Assembly (NCBI RefSeq): GCF_008806775.1 | Contig: NZ_WAEM01000007.1 | Span: forward strand, 1 to 64,000 | Source: Flavobacterium luteum | GTDB lineage: Bacteria; Bacteroidota; Bacteroidia; Flavobacteriales; Flavobacteriaceae | Length of the DNA: 64,000 nt | Reading direction: 5' to 3' | Shown here: piece after piece, positions 55,321-64,000 of the stretch | Layout of the letters: each line of letters starts with the position of its first letter | Numbering within the stretch: position 1 is the first letter of the stretch | The notes under the pieces: model-generated | Database searches by the model: none | What the model saw: the letters and a program-made list of their open reading frames with translations, nothing else | Told to the model about the DNA's origin: nothing | Made by a program: the position numbers and the translations under genes

Positions 55321-57015
55321 TTAACCTCTTATCAGTTTTCTGTATTTCAATCGTTTTGGGGTTAAATCTCCACCCAAACGTTTCTTCTTATTCTCTTCAT
55401 AATCAGAAAATCCTCCTTCAAAATAATACACGTCTGAGTTGCCTTCAAAAGCTAAAATGTGTGTGCAAATTCTGTCCAAGAACCACCTGTCGTGAGAAAT
55501 TACTACGGCACAACCTGCAAAATTTTCTAATCCTTCTTCTAAAGCACGTAGCGTATTTATATCTAAATCATTGGTAGGCTCATCTAATAATAGTACGTTC
55601 CCTTCTTCTTTTAAGGTCATCGCAAGATGCAAACGGTTACGTTCTCCTCCTGATAATGCTGATACTTTTTTATTTTGATCGCTTCCTCCAAAGTTAAAAC
55701 GGGATAAATAAGCTCTCGAATTTACTTGGCGTCCTCCCATCATAATCAATTCCTGACCATCACAAAAGTTTTCCCAAATGGATTTATCTGGATTTATATT
55801 TGAATGTGCTTGATCTACATAAGCAATTTTAACGGTATCGCCTATGATAAACTCCCCCGCATCAGGCTTTTCTTCTCCCATAATCATCCTGAAAATAGTT
55901 GATTTACCAGCGCCATTCGGACCTATAATTCCAACAATTCCTGCTTGTGGCAAGGTAAAATTCAAATTATCATACAGTAATTTATCTCCAAAAGATTTGG
56001 CTACATTTTTAGCTTCAATAACATTGGTTCCCAAACGTGGACCATTTGGAATGTAAATTTCTAATTTTTCATCCAATTGTTTTTGGTCCTCATTCAACAA
56101 TTTATCATAATTCTGTAAACGTGCTTTCTGTTTTGTCTGACGACCTTTCGCACCTTGACGCACCCAATCCAACTCGCGTTCTAGTGTTTTTCTACGTTTC
56201 GAAGCTACTTTTTCTTCTGATGCCATACGGCTTGACTTTTGGTCTAACCAAGACGAGTAATTCCCTTTCCAAGGAATACCTTCTCCTCTATCCAATTCTA
56301 AAATCCAACCTGCCACATTATCCAAGAAGTATCTATCGTGAGTAACCGCAATTACGGTTCCTGCATATTGTGCCAAATGTTGTTCTAACCAAAGTACACT
56401 TTCTGCATCTAAGTGATTCGTTGGCTCGTCTAATAATAAAACATCCGGTTGTTGCAACAACAAACGACATAATGCTACACGACGACGCTCGCCTCCTGAA
56501 AGATTTTTTATTGGTGTATCGCCTTCTGGTGTGCGCAAGGCATCCATGGCGATTTCTAGTTTGGTATCGATTTCCCAAGCACCAAGCGCATCAATTTTGT
56601 CTTGCAATTCGGCTTGTCTGTTCATCAATTTGTCCATTTTATCGGCATCAGAATAATTTTCTTCGAGACCAAATAAATCATTGATTTGATTGTATTCCTC
56701 TAAAACTTTCATAGTTTCTGCTACACCCTCACGAACCACCTCAATAACCGTTTTGCTGTCGTCTAATTTTGGTTCTTGCTCTAAATATCCAACCGTATAA
56801 CCAGGTTGAAAAACCACATCACCTTGATAATTCTTATCAACACCTGCAATGATTTTTAATAAAGAAGATTTTCCTGAACCGTTCAAACCTAAAATTCCAA
56901 TCTTAGCTCCGTAAAAGAAACTCAAATAAATATTTTTTAATACGGGTTTGTCTGCACCTTGATAGGTTTTACTCAATTTTTGCATTGAGAATATTACTTT
57001 TTTATCGTCTGCCAT
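55321..57015 (-). CDS. ettA: Energy-dependent translational throttle protein EttA
   Basis: 564 residues, an ABC-F protein with two ATPase domains and no membrane segment. First domain: GLNGSGKSS (Walker A), LSGGERRRVALCRLL (signature), LLLDEPTNHLD (Walker B). Second domain: GPNGAGKST, LSGGERNRLHLAMTL, LLLDEPTNDLD. The EttA-specific arm lies in the first domain. EttA binds the ribosomal E site and gates the first elongation steps by ADP/ATP ratio. Converges with rhlE. Confidence 0.94.
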   Translation of the reverse strand: MADDKKVIFSMQKLSKTYQGADKPVLKNIYLSFFYGAKIGILGLNGSGKSSLLKIIAGVDKNYQGDVVFQPGYTVGYLEQEPKLDDSKTVIEVVREGVAETMKVLEEYNQINDLFGLEENYSDADKMDKLMNRQAELQDKIDALGAWEIDTKLEIAMDALRTPEGDTPIKNLSGGERRRVALCRLLLQQPDVLLLDEPTNHLDAESVLWLEQHLAQYAGTVIAVTHDRYFLDNVAGWILELDRGEGIPWKGNYSSWLDQKSSRMASEEKVASKRRKTLERELDWVRQGAKGRQTKQKARLQNYDKLLNEDQKQLDEKLEIYIPNGPRLGTNVIEAKNVAKSFGDKLLYDNLNFTLPQAGIVGIIGPNGAGKSTIFRMIMGEEKPDAGEFIIGDTVKIAYVDQAHSNINPDKSIWENFCDGQELIMMGGRQVNSRAYLSRFNFGGSDQNKKVSALSGGERNRLHLAMTLKEEGNVLLLDEPTNDLDINTLRALEEGLENFAGCAVVISHDRWFLDRICTHILAFEGNSDVYYFEGGFSDYEENKKKRLGGDLTPKRLKYRKLIRG

Positions 57016-57331
57016 TTTTACTGTTATTTATTTTATTTTTTGAATAATTTTTATAAACTGATTCAATTAAAACCGAATCCAAAACACCTTATCTAGCCTC
57101 TGAAAACCAATTTTAACCTTTTCAACGTGCAAATATATTACATTATAATAACAAAAAAAGTTTTAACTAATAAAGAATAAAATGTTGGAAACGCTATATA
57201 TTTTAAAAATTTGATCCACAAGGAAGATGTTGCGAACCATTTTTAAGGTTAAAATTAACAGGTGTGAATAATACAACTTTTACCATTAATTAAACAATAA
57301 TTTAAGTCCAAATGACCATCACCTTTGCTAA
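57016..57331. other. 316-bp intergenic region between ettA and the DUF3494 gene
   Basis: AT-rich, with the divergent promoters of both genes expected here. No further gene is seen. A short palindrome (57332-57347) lies at its right end. Confidence 0.4.
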
Positions 57332-57347
57332 GTGAAAATGATTTCAC
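57332..57347. promoter_or_regulatory. Short inverted repeat before the DUF3494 gene
   Basis: GTGAAA and TTTCAC are separated by 4 bases, 18 bases before the ATG at 57365. It could be an operator or a leader hairpin. Confidence 0.35.
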
Positions 57348-57364
57348 ATTTAAATATAAAAAAA

Positions 57365-58972
57365 ATGAAAACAAGACTACTTGGTGCAATAATGGTGTTT
57401 TCCCTATTATTATTGCAAAATTTAAGCTACGGACAAGCCCCAAACCTAGGAACTTCAGCCAATTTTGTGCTATTTTCCTCAGTTGGAGCGGTTAGAAATA
57501 CTGGGATTACCCACCTTACAGGAAATGTAGGAACAAATAGTGGTTCTAGTACTGGTTTTGGTAACGTAGATGGAGTAATGCATGACGGAGACGGAACGAG
57601 TGCTCAATGTGGTACCGATTTATTAATTGCTTACAATCAATTAAATAGTGCTATCCCTAATTATTTTCCAGCTCCTTTGTTAGGGAATGGTCAAATATTG
57701 GTACCTGGAACCTATTCAATTCCGAGCGTGGCTTCCTTAGACAATGTTTTAAATCTAGACGCAAAAGGAAATTCTGATGCCGTTTTTATCTTTCAAATTA
57801 ATGGTGCATTCGCAACAACTTCTAATTCTGAAGTAAAATTATTGAACGGTGCAAAAGCTTGTAATGTTTTTTGGAAAATAGAAGGATTGGTAAACATGGC
57901 AACCGGCACCATCATGAAAGGAACTGTTATTGCTAATAATGCTGCGATAATTATGAACACAGGGGTTTCGTTAGAAGGAAGAGCGCTTTCTACCACAGGA
58001 TCCATTGATGTTGATGGTGTTTTATCCTTCACTCCTATTGGATGTGGAAGCCCAACTCTTTACGGACCTATTGCTCCCAATTTAAAATCAACTGAATGTT
58101 ATGCCATCTTTTCTGCTGGAGGTTCTGTTTCAAACGCTGGTGTGACCACAGTTACTGGTGATGTAGGTACAAATGTAGGTTTAACAACTGGTTTTGATGC
58201 TTTATATGTTAAAGGAGCCATTCATCCAATTCCAGATACGTCTACAGCACAAACTGCCGCAGATTTAATTGGTGTTTATAATTATTTGAACCTACTTCCT
58301 TTTGATATCCAATTATTATATCCTGCACAATTTGGTAATGACCTTGTTCTAACACCACATACCTACTTGATGAATGCTGCAACTGTGTTAACAAATACGG
58401 TTTACTTAAATGCGCAAGGCAATGATCAAGCTGTTTTTGTTATCCAAATTAATGGTGCGCTTTCTACCAGCACTTACGCTAAGGTAATGTTGATTAACGG
58501 AGCTCAAGCTAAAAACGTCTATTGGAAAGTTGATGGTGCCGTATTAATTAGCGACTATTCAGAAATTAAAGGTACAATTGTGGCTAACAATGGCGCTGTT
58601 GATTTAACAAGTGGAACGGTTGTTAACGGTAGAGTTTTTACAACAACCGGTGCATTAAGTACCTCTTCAGTATCTGTAGTTATGCCTGTTGGATGTCCTG
58701 CTTTGGGAACAGACTCATTCAATGAGATTCAAAAAGTAACGGTTTATCCAAACCCTTTTCATTCTATCCTTACAATTGAGATTAAAGATGCGTTTGAAAT
58801 GAACAATGCACAAATCATATTGTATGATGTATCTGGTAGACAAGTGAAAAAAGCTGCGGTTAACGAAAAAATAACCACTTTAGAAACGGGCGATCTTACT
58901 TCTGGTTTCTATTTGTATAAAATAATGAGCAATGATAAAATCATTCAATCTGGAAAATTGATGGCAAAATAA
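57365..58972 (+). CDS. Two-domain ice-binding-like (DUF3494) T9SS cargo protein
   Basis: 535 residues from ATG 57365; an upstream in-frame ATG at 57332 would spoil the signal peptide. The signal peptide is about 1-23 (LLLLQNLSYG before Q). Two DUF3494 beta-helix domains follow, at about 25-225 (LGTSANFVLFSSVGAVRNTG to FTPIGC) and 240-445 (ECYAIFSAGGSVSNAGVTTV to VMPVGC). The last 75 residues are a T9SS type A sorting domain (VTVYPNPFHSIL to GKLMAK). DUF3494 proteins bind ice in cold-adapted species, but many in mesophiles have an adhesive or unknown role. Own terminator. Confidence 0.88.
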   Translation: MKTRLLGAIMVFSLLLLQNLSYGQAPNLGTSANFVLFSSVGAVRNTGITHLTGNVGTNSGSSTGFGNVDGVMHDGDGTSAQCGTDLLIAYNQLNSAIPNYFPAPLLGNGQILVPGTYSIPSVASLDNVLNLDAKGNSDAVFIFQINGAFATTSNSEVKLLNGAKACNVFWKIEGLVNMATGTIMKGTVIANNAAIIMNTGVSLEGRALSTTGSIDVDGVLSFTPIGCGSPTLYGPIAPNLKSTECYAIFSAGGSVSNAGVTTVTGDVGTNVGLTTGFDALYVKGAIHPIPDTSTAQTAADLIGVYNYLNLLPFDIQLLYPAQFGNDLVLTPHTYLMNAATVLTNTVYLNAQGNDQAVFVIQINGALSTSTYAKVMLINGAQAKNVYWKVDGAVLISDYSEIKGTIVANNGAVDLTSGTVVNGRVFTTTGALSTSSVSVVMPVGCPALGTDSFNEIQKVTVYPNPFHSILTIEIKDAFEMNNAQIILYDVSGRQVKKAAVNEKITTLETGDLTSGFYLYKIMSNDKIIQSGKLMAK

Positions 58973-58991
58973 CTGTCAATGTCTAGAGGTT

Positions 58992-59029
58992 AAAAAACCC
59001 ATTCCGTCTAGAACGGAATGGGTTTTTTT
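58992..59029. terminator. Strong bidirectional terminator
   Basis: CCCATTCCGT and ACGGAATGGG form a perfect 10-bp stem with a 5-base loop, flanked by A and T runs. Confidence 0.92.
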
Positions 59030-59053
59030 AGAAAAATACTGCTCCTAATTTCC

Positions 59054-59236
59054 CTATACCCTTCCTTTTAAAGAACTAAATACCCAGGCATTTGCCAGAA
59101 AACCAATTCCCACTGCGGCAAAACCCCAACCTGAAACATCTCTATATCTAAAAGCTCCGAGTCCTATTAAAAGTAAACCCATTACTATCATTAGCAAAGT
59201 GGCCCATCCTAGAATGGTGTTTTTATTCATTCCCAT
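59054..59236 (-). CDS. CAL67264-like small membrane protein
   Basis: 60 residues with two membrane helices (about 8-27 and 36-54). It resembles the flavobacterial CAL67264 family (NKNTILGWATLLMIVMGLLL). Function unknown. Between the DUF3494 terminator and pulA, about 95 bases from the pulA stop. Confidence 0.75.
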   Translation of the reverse strand: MGMNKNTILGWATLLMIVMGLLLIGLGAFRYRDVSGWGFAAVGIGFLANAWVFSSLKGRV

Positions 59237-59331
59237 ATTTTGTGGTGTTTTATGTTTTATCCCGATTACGAAGTATCGGAACGGGAGTACAAATATCGTT
59301 AATTTTTAAGTAAAAATACAAACTAACTTTT

Positions 59332-61350
59332 CTAATCCTGATACAAAATAACTGCACTTCTTGCTGGAATAGTAATTAATTTTGATGTAATGGATTCAAT
59401 TCCGTTTTCATTGATTTTTTCCCCGTTACAAATCAAAGTCCAAGTTCCTTCTAATTTTTGAGTTATTGGTTTCGAATCTCCATTAAAATACACGCTGATG
59501 TTTTTCCAAGAATCGCCATTGGCATGATTCCTTAAAGTGAATCCAACCAATAAAGGAGATTCTAAATCTAGAAACTCCAAATGCTCTTGTATCATTTTCT
59601 CAGTAGGCATCTTGAAAGCAGGATGATTTTTCCTCAATCGTATTAAATTTTTATAATAATCGAATAATGCCACGTTATCATGTTTCCAATTCCAATTGAT
59701 TTTATTAATGCTATCGGGTGCGTTATACGAATTCTCCACACCATTTTTAGTCCGTTTCATTTCTTCGCCCATGTGCAAAAACGGAATGCTTTGAGCCGTA
59801 AAAACAATAGTATTTGCCAATCGATCCATTGCTAATAATTCTTGTTCCGAAGCAAGTGGATTTGCAATTTTGAGCTTATCATACAAGGTATTGTTATCAT
59901 GACAAGAAACATAACCAATGACTTTAGTTGGTGCATCTGAATATGGAAATTGGCCATAATTTCGTTTTTTATCATACTTCATTTGTGTATGATTGGTTGA
60001 GGCTACAATCCCGAAATGAATGACTTCTTTCAAATTAGGATTGCCACTTACAAATCCTTTTTCGGTAACTTTAGACCAATGCCCTTTTGCTCCGTCCCTA
60101 ATATCATCAGAGAAAACAGCTATTTGGTTTAATTGTTTAACATTGTTCTTTAAAGCTCTTTTTTCAATAGGTAACGGAGAATCGCCAGCAGTCCAACCTT
60201 CTCCATAAAGAAAAATAGTTGAATCTAATTGATGCAATTCTTTTGAAATTAAGTTCATGGTTTCTATATCATGAACCGCCATTAAATCGAAACGAAATCC
60301 ATCTACATGGTATTCGGTTGCCCAATATTTAACGGATTCTAGCATAAATTGGCGCCCCATTATGCGGTCTGAGGCAAATTCGTTTCCACAAGCAGTGGCA
60401 TCCGATCGTTTTCCATTGGGCCAAGTTCGGTAATAATAGCCAGGAACCAATTCATCAAAAATAGCGGTAGAACTCGTGTGATTGTAAACCACATCCATAA
60501 TTAGACGAATGCCATTTTGATGAAGCGATTGCACCATTTGTTTGAATTCCTGAATTCGTACCAAACCATCATGAGCGTTTGTTGCATAAGAACCTTCTAG
60601 TGCATTGTAATTTTGAGGATCATATCCCCAATTGTATTGTTTTTGGTTTTCAATAGATTCGTCAACCGATTTGTAATCAAAAAAAGGAAGCAAATGAAAA
60701 TGTGTAATTCCCATTTCTTTAAGATGATCTAAACCTGTCGATTCTCCAAAATCATTTGTAGTATTGGTCTCTGTCAAGCCTAAAAACTTTCCTTTATTTT
60801 TTATACCAGATGAATTGTCAATAGAAATGTCTCGCACATGGGCTTCATATAAAACAACGTCCGAAAAAGATTTCAATTCTGGTTTTACATCGCTATTCCA
60901 TTGTGAAGGATTAGTTTGTTTTGCATCAAAAATCAACCCTCTATTGCCATTAACCCCTACCCCTTTGGCATAAGGATCTGGCATTTCCTTACTCCACTTT
61001 CCGTTGTTTTTAACCTGTAACGTATAATAGGTATTGTGATAATCCCCGTTCAGTATAGTTTGCCAAACTCCTGTTTTGGCATCGTATAAAAGATTCGTAT
61101 TTGCAGTTGCATTACCACCATCGCCTTGTTGATAAAGATTGATTTTGGCTTCCTCCACATTTGGACTCCAAAGTTTTACAATCGTTTTTTCAGGAGTATA
61201 AGTCACTCCCAAATCCCCTCGTAAATAAACGGGATACTCCTCAAATGATTTGTATTTTAAGGAATTAGTTTTCGGTTGTTGCGCTAAAACAGCATGGGTT
61301 ACTAGAAGAAAACTAATCATAACTATTTTTTTTAAAGCTAAATAAGACAT
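59332..61350 (-). CDS. pulA: Type I pullulanase
   Basis: 672 residues with an N-terminal signal peptide (about 1-23, THAVLA before Q). A CBM48-like beta-domain (about 35-145) precedes the GH13 barrel. The type I pullulanase motif YNWGYDP is at 239-245. Catalytic blocks: DVVYNHT (286-292), GFRFDLMA with the nucleophile Asp355, LYGEGW with the acid/base Glu384, and VSCHDNNT. It debranches alpha-1,6 bonds in pullulan, starch or glycogen. Exported, so probably periplasmic or surface. With the amylase at 5144 it suggests use of external alpha-glucans. Confidence 0.94.
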   Translation of the reverse strand: MSYLALKKIVMISFLLVTHAVLAQQPKTNSLKYKSFEEYPVYLRGDLGVTYTPEKTIVKLWSPNVEEAKINLYQQGDGGNATANTNLLYDAKTGVWQTILNGDYHNTYYTLQVKNNGKWSKEMPDPYAKGVGVNGNRGLIFDAKQTNPSQWNSDVKPELKSFSDVVLYEAHVRDISIDNSSGIKNKGKFLGLTETNTTNDFGESTGLDHLKEMGITHFHLLPFFDYKSVDESIENQKQYNWGYDPQNYNALEGSYATNAHDGLVRIQEFKQMVQSLHQNGIRLIMDVVYNHTSSTAIFDELVPGYYYRTWPNGKRSDATACGNEFASDRIMGRQFMLESVKYWATEYHVDGFRFDLMAVHDIETMNLISKELHQLDSTIFLYGEGWTAGDSPLPIEKRALKNNVKQLNQIAVFSDDIRDGAKGHWSKVTEKGFVSGNPNLKEVIHFGIVASTNHTQMKYDKKRNYGQFPYSDAPTKVIGYVSCHDNNTLYDKLKIANPLASEQELLAMDRLANTIVFTAQSIPFLHMGEEMKRTKNGVENSYNAPDSINKINWNWKHDNVALFDYYKNLIRLRKNHPAFKMPTEKMIQEHLEFLDLESPLLVGFTLRNHANGDSWKNISVYFNGDSKPITQKLEGTWTLICNGEKINENGIESITSKLITIPARSAVILYQD

Positions 61351-61595
61351 TTTTACCCTATTAAATTACTAATCCCGTTACTTGAAATACTTTGACCTCA
61401 ACTTGTTTCTTTAAAACACAATTTTCAAAAATACGCTATTTACTTCATTCTAAATATAGTTTGCTTTTTTTAACTACTTTTAAAGTATCGTATTTGAAAT
61501 CAAGTTTTTTACATTCAATAATCGATGTTATGATAAAAAAGCCATTCTGTTAGAAAACAAGACCGCTATTACTTCAAAACAGCAACCACCAGTCT
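61351..61595. other. Intergenic region upstream of pulA
   Basis: AT-rich. The pulA promoter should be here on the minus strand. No gene is seen. Confidence 0.4.
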
Positions 61596-61832
61596 TAAAA
61601 TCAGAAGCCTAAATATTTGGCGATGCATCCTGAAAGCTTCGAGGTTTGCCCTGAGAGAAATCTCTAATTATACAATAAGCGTGAAAAACTCTCGTATTTA
61701 CTGGAAAGCGCTACTGATTTGGGCTACATTCAAGAATTATTAAGACACAATAGCAGTTAGACCACTGAAATATACACCCCCGTAAGCACAAAAAGTTTAC
61801 AACAAATAAAAAGTCCTTTTGATGATTTGTAA
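61596..61832 (+). pseudogene. Remnant of a tyrosine recombinase
   Basis: The plus frame ending at TAA 61830 gives LLESATDLGYIQELLRHNSS, a TAG at 61758, then TTEIYTPVSTKSLQQIKSP and FDDL. This is the C-terminal end of a Bacteroidetes XerC/integrase-like recombinase, including the tyrosine (EIYT). The TAG and the scrambled part upstream (only NQKPKYL near 61600 still looks related) show it is dead. Not related in detail to the intact integrase downstream. Confidence 0.8.
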
Positions 61833-61888
61833 GAAAAAATAAATACATTTGGTTTTAAGGAAAAGCGAAACAAATCTTCGCCTATCTA

Positions 61889-61932
61889 CCTAAATTAGGG
61901 TGTGTATACGAAGGTTTGTTTCGAATGTATAC
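61889..61932. repeat. Palindromes between the two recombinase genes
   Basis: CCTAAATTAGG (61889-61899) is followed by GTATAC at 61904-61909 and again at 61927-61932, with CGAA and TTCG paired between them. The layout, just after the dead recombinase, recalls a recombination site. Confidence 0.4.
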
Positions 61933-62174
61933 AAGTTATCTACAACTTTTCATTCAACCCTCCCATTTGCACTTAAAGTATTGTATTCATTGACTTTATA
62001 AAAATTAACAATGCAATTTTAAGCAACAAAAAGCAACGAAATACTTGTTTTGTTGTACCCAATGTTGTACCTTCGTATCACGATGCACCCAATTGAAAAC
62101 CCTTTATTTACAACACTTTCACTCGTTTGCATTACTTTACAAAAGTAGTATAACATTTCTAAATTCCTATTATT

Positions 62175-63392
62175 ATGGCATCAGTAAAACTAATTTTAAG
62201 AACACATCAGGTAGACCAAACAGGACACAGCCCTTTGTATATCAGAATTATAAAAGATAGAAAAACGAAATTTATCACTGCCGGAGTGAAGCTAAAAGAG
62301 AATGAGTGGGATGAAGCAAAGCAGAAAGTAAAAAAGAACCATTCCAATAGTGCCAGAATGAATGCTGCATTATCTCAAAAGATTGCAGATGCCGAAGGTC
62401 AGGTTGCCGATATGGAACGTAAAATCAAAACGGTATCGGTTAAAAAACTAAAAGAAGCCATAAAGGGAAAAGAAGTGCCAAACTTTTTTGAATATGCCAG
62501 AAAGAGATTAGAGAAAATCAAAAGCACTGTTTCTTATTCCACTTACAGAGCATACAACTCCCAGGTTGATAAATTTGAAAAATATATGGGAACAAAGGAT
62601 GTGTATTTTGATGAAATTACCGTAGCATTATTAAACGACTATAAATTTCATTTAGGAGATACTTTAGGCAACGGAGATACAACGCAACGCCTTTCCATAA
62701 TTGTGCTCGGAACCATATTCAGGGATGCAATTCGTGAAGAAGTAATTCCTGAAACTATGTTTCCTTTTAGCAAAATAACCCTCAAAATCAGCTCTTCTAA
62801 AAGATTATTTCTTAATAAAGTACAGATTGATGCTTTAACCAATTTAAAACTAACTGAGGGCAAAAAAGCGATGATGTGGAGAGATTTATTCCTTTTCTCT
62901 ATTTATGCCGGAGGATTGCGTTTTAGTGATGTTATCGAAATGCAATATTCTAATTACAATGAAGCTGAACATAAAATCAACAAACACATTCGTAAAACTG
63001 GAAGAGTACACCAGTTCAAAATTGGAAAAGTAGCTATCGATATTTTAGAAAAATACAAAAAAGTAAATGCCAATCACGATGATTTTATCTTTCCTATTAT
63101 TATGGATAAAGAAGGCTATTTGAACAGCGAAGCAAAACGTTATTTTCAAACAGCAGCTTTCAATAAATTGGCAAACTGGCATCTTAAAAAAATGGGGCTA
63201 AAAATAAAATTACCTTTCGACCTTTCTTTTCATTTATCAAGACACAGCTTTGCAACAAATGCTTTAAATAATGGAATGAGAATTGAGCACGTTTCTAAAT
63301 TAATGGACCACCGAGACATCAGTACAACTCAAGTATATGCTAAAATTATCAGTGAAGAATTGGATAAAGCGGTTGATAATTATATTTTTTAA
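62175..63392 (+). CDS. Tyrosine site-specific recombinase / integrase
   Basis: 405 residues. An arm-binding N-terminal domain (about 1-100) and a SAM-like core-binding domain (about 103-195) precede the catalytic domain. All catalytic residues are present: Arg249 (GGLRFSD), His353 and Arg356 (HLSRHSF), His379 (MDHRD) and the nucleophile Tyr388 (TTQVYAK). This type is common in Bacteroidetes genomic islands and conjugative elements. Intact with its own terminator. Confidence 0.92.
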   Translation: MASVKLILRTHQVDQTGHSPLYIRIIKDRKTKFITAGVKLKENEWDEAKQKVKKNHSNSARMNAALSQKIADAEGQVADMERKIKTVSVKKLKEAIKGKEVPNFFEYARKRLEKIKSTVSYSTYRAYNSQVDKFEKYMGTKDVYFDEITVALLNDYKFHLGDTLGNGDTTQRLSIIVLGTIFRDAIREEVIPETMFPFSKITLKISSSKRLFLNKVQIDALTNLKLTEGKKAMMWRDLFLFSIYAGGLRFSDVIEMQYSNYNEAEHKINKHIRKTGRVHQFKIGKVAIDILEKYKKVNANHDDFIFPIIMDKEGYLNSEAKRYFQTAAFNKLANWHLKKMGLKIKLPFDLSFHLSRHSFATNALNNGMRIEHVSKLMDHRDISTTQVYAKIISEELDKAVDNYIF

Positions 63393-63397
63393 AACAC

Positions 63398-63430
63398 AAC
63401 GAGGGAAGAAATTACCCTCGTTTTTTTTTC
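63398..63430 (+). terminator. Rho-independent terminator after the integrase
   Basis: ACGAGGG pairs with CCCTCGT and is followed by a long T-run. Confidence 0.88.
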
Positions 63431-63594
63431 GAAGGTAAATTTTATTGTTTTTTACTCTCGTATTCAAAAACACCAGTAAAATAAGGAAATATCAAAGTTG
63501 TTAATAACTCATTTGAAATACTTTAACAAGGATTTTTTTTAATTTATAATTTTACAAAAGAGAAATCAAGTAATTTTTAGAGCATTCTAGACGA
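63431..63594. other. Intergenic region after the integrase terminator
   Basis: AT-rich, no gene recognised. A leader for the small ORF at 63595 or the gene at 63729 may lie here. Confidence 0.35.
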
Positions 63595-63711
63595 GTGATA
63601 AATGAGCCCTTGTTGAAAACACTAGGACTTCCAAAAAGCGACCAATTTAAAACCGCTTTTAATTACCTTTCAATACTAAATGAATACCAAAAAAAACATA
63701 CTAAAATTTGA
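63595..63711 (+). CDS. Possible small ORF, unknown
   Basis: A 38-codon frame from GTG 63595 (or TTG 63610/63613) to TGA 63709-63711. The product contains EPLLKTLGLPKSDQF and FNYLSILNEYQKKH, less AT-biased than random frames here. The nearest ATG in another frame stops at once. It lies 17 bases before the next gene. It may be a real small protein or a gene remnant. Confidence 0.35.
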   Translation: MINEPLLKTLGLPKSDQFKTAFNYLSILNEYQKKHTKI

Positions 63712-63728
63712 ATTCAAAGGATCAAAAT

Positions 63729-64000
63729 ATGCAAACAGCTCCGTTTGTAGAATTATTGGCAGTGCCTTCGGCTCTAGCCAAAAATCCTTTATTTGATATA
63801 ATTGTTGAAAACAAAATCACTATTCAAAACTATTGCAATGCTTTAATTGCAAAAATTTTAGAGCTGCGTCAGTCACAATTTCCTGCATTTATAGATTATC
63901 AATTCAACCAGGTGAAGAACCCGGAAATATGGATATGCAAACTCGAAAAATTATTAGCCAATAACGAAGCCTTTTTCAGCTCCAAAACAGCAATGAGTAG
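63729..64000 (+). CDS. Unrecognised gene, cut by the right edge
   Basis: Open from ATG 63729 to the window end (90 codons). The product starts MQTAPFVELLAVPSALAKNP and is predicted helical, soluble, without signal peptide. I do not recognise it. Its place downstream of the integrase suggests island cargo. Confidence 0.6.
   Translation, partial: MQTAPFVELLAVPSALAKNPLFDIIVENKITIQNYCNALIAKILELRQSQFPAFIDYQFNQVKNPEIWICKLEKLLANNEAFFSSKTAMS

Noticed and set aside
5144..61350. A starch-utilisation (Sus) locus
   Set aside because: The amylase and pullulanase are over 50 kb apart and no SusC/SusD pair is present in the window.
62045..62260. A 71-codon plus frame before the integrase
   Set aside because: It overlaps the integrase N-terminus in another frame and is Cys/Phe/Ser-rich noise.
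1..64000. tRNA, rRNA or riboswitch genes
   Set aside because: I saw no cloverleaf, rRNA core sequence or known riboswitch core while reading the intergenic regions; a covariance-model scan would settle it.

Overview
The window reads as a chromosome segment of a low-GC member of the Flavobacteriaceae, most likely Flavobacterium or a close relative. Support comes from the AT-rich base composition and the scarcity of Shine-Dalgarno motifs. Bacteroidetes-type -7 promoter elements (TAnnTTTG) lie before many genes. Other lineage markers are a CcoN-CcoO fusion, a DUF5606 protein, a CAL67264-type small membrane protein, and a secreted protein ending in a type IX secretion (T9SS) sorting domain.

Layout. 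1-4405 (minus): the N-terminal 1468 codons of a giant secreted adhesin, with autotransporter-type beta-strand repeats followed by an array of near-identical 273-bp MBG-domain repeats that runs off the left edge. 5144-14756: secreted GH13 amylase, OstA/LptA-like protein, class III aminotransferase, TPR protein, aroE and a DUF349 protein. 14815-25765: a microaerobic respiration island. It holds hemN, the complete cbb3 oxidase set on the minus strand (ccoI, ccoS, ccoNO fusion, ccoQ, ccoP, ccoG, fixH/ccoH, a SafE-like copper/maturation protein) and a Crp/Fnr regulator. An ATGACAnnTRTCAT-type inverted repeat lies upstream of hemN, ccoS and ccoI at the same distance from the -7 element, which looks like a small FNR-type regulon. 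25766-27300: a scar with a RAYT transposase, REP palindromes on both sides, and a decayed 3' copy of mazG. 27307-31457: mazG, DUF5606, def, ruvX, a small secreted protein and dapD. 31512-44680: a surface-glycan cluster on alternating strands, with an LPS-kinase-like protein, a GT9 enzyme, many GT2 enzymes, a polysaccharide deacetylase, an LTA-synthase-like phosphotransferase, GDP-fucose synthesis (gmd, fcl) and a GT4 enzyme. 44842-57015: housekeeping genes (threonylcarbamoyl-AMP synthase, CCA transferase, heme A synthase, CDP-alcohol phosphotransferase, CorA, hutI, hutG-like, rhlE, ettA). Inserted between the first two is a 425-bp GxxExxY element bounded by 21-bp inverted repeats. 57365-61350: a two-domain DUF3494 (ice-binding-like) T9SS cargo, a small membrane protein and type I pullulanase. 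61351-64000: an accessory end with a decayed tyrosine recombinase, an intact one, and two unrecognised ORFs, the last cut by the window edge.

How the genes work together. Low oxygen would act through the Crp/Fnr protein to switch on oxygen-independent heme synthesis (hemN), copper delivery (ccoI) and the cbb3 oxidase. The glycan cluster supplies sugars, transferases and modifying enzymes for LPS or capsule. The amylase and pullulanase are two exported alpha-glucan enzymes but are not in one locus.

The most interesting non-standard signals are: (1) the GxxExxY gene fitted exactly between inverted repeats, plus a gene-less copy of the same repeat at 11560-11612; (2) the fixed-spacing FNR-like promoters; (3) the RAYT/REP island abutting a duplicated mazG 3' end.
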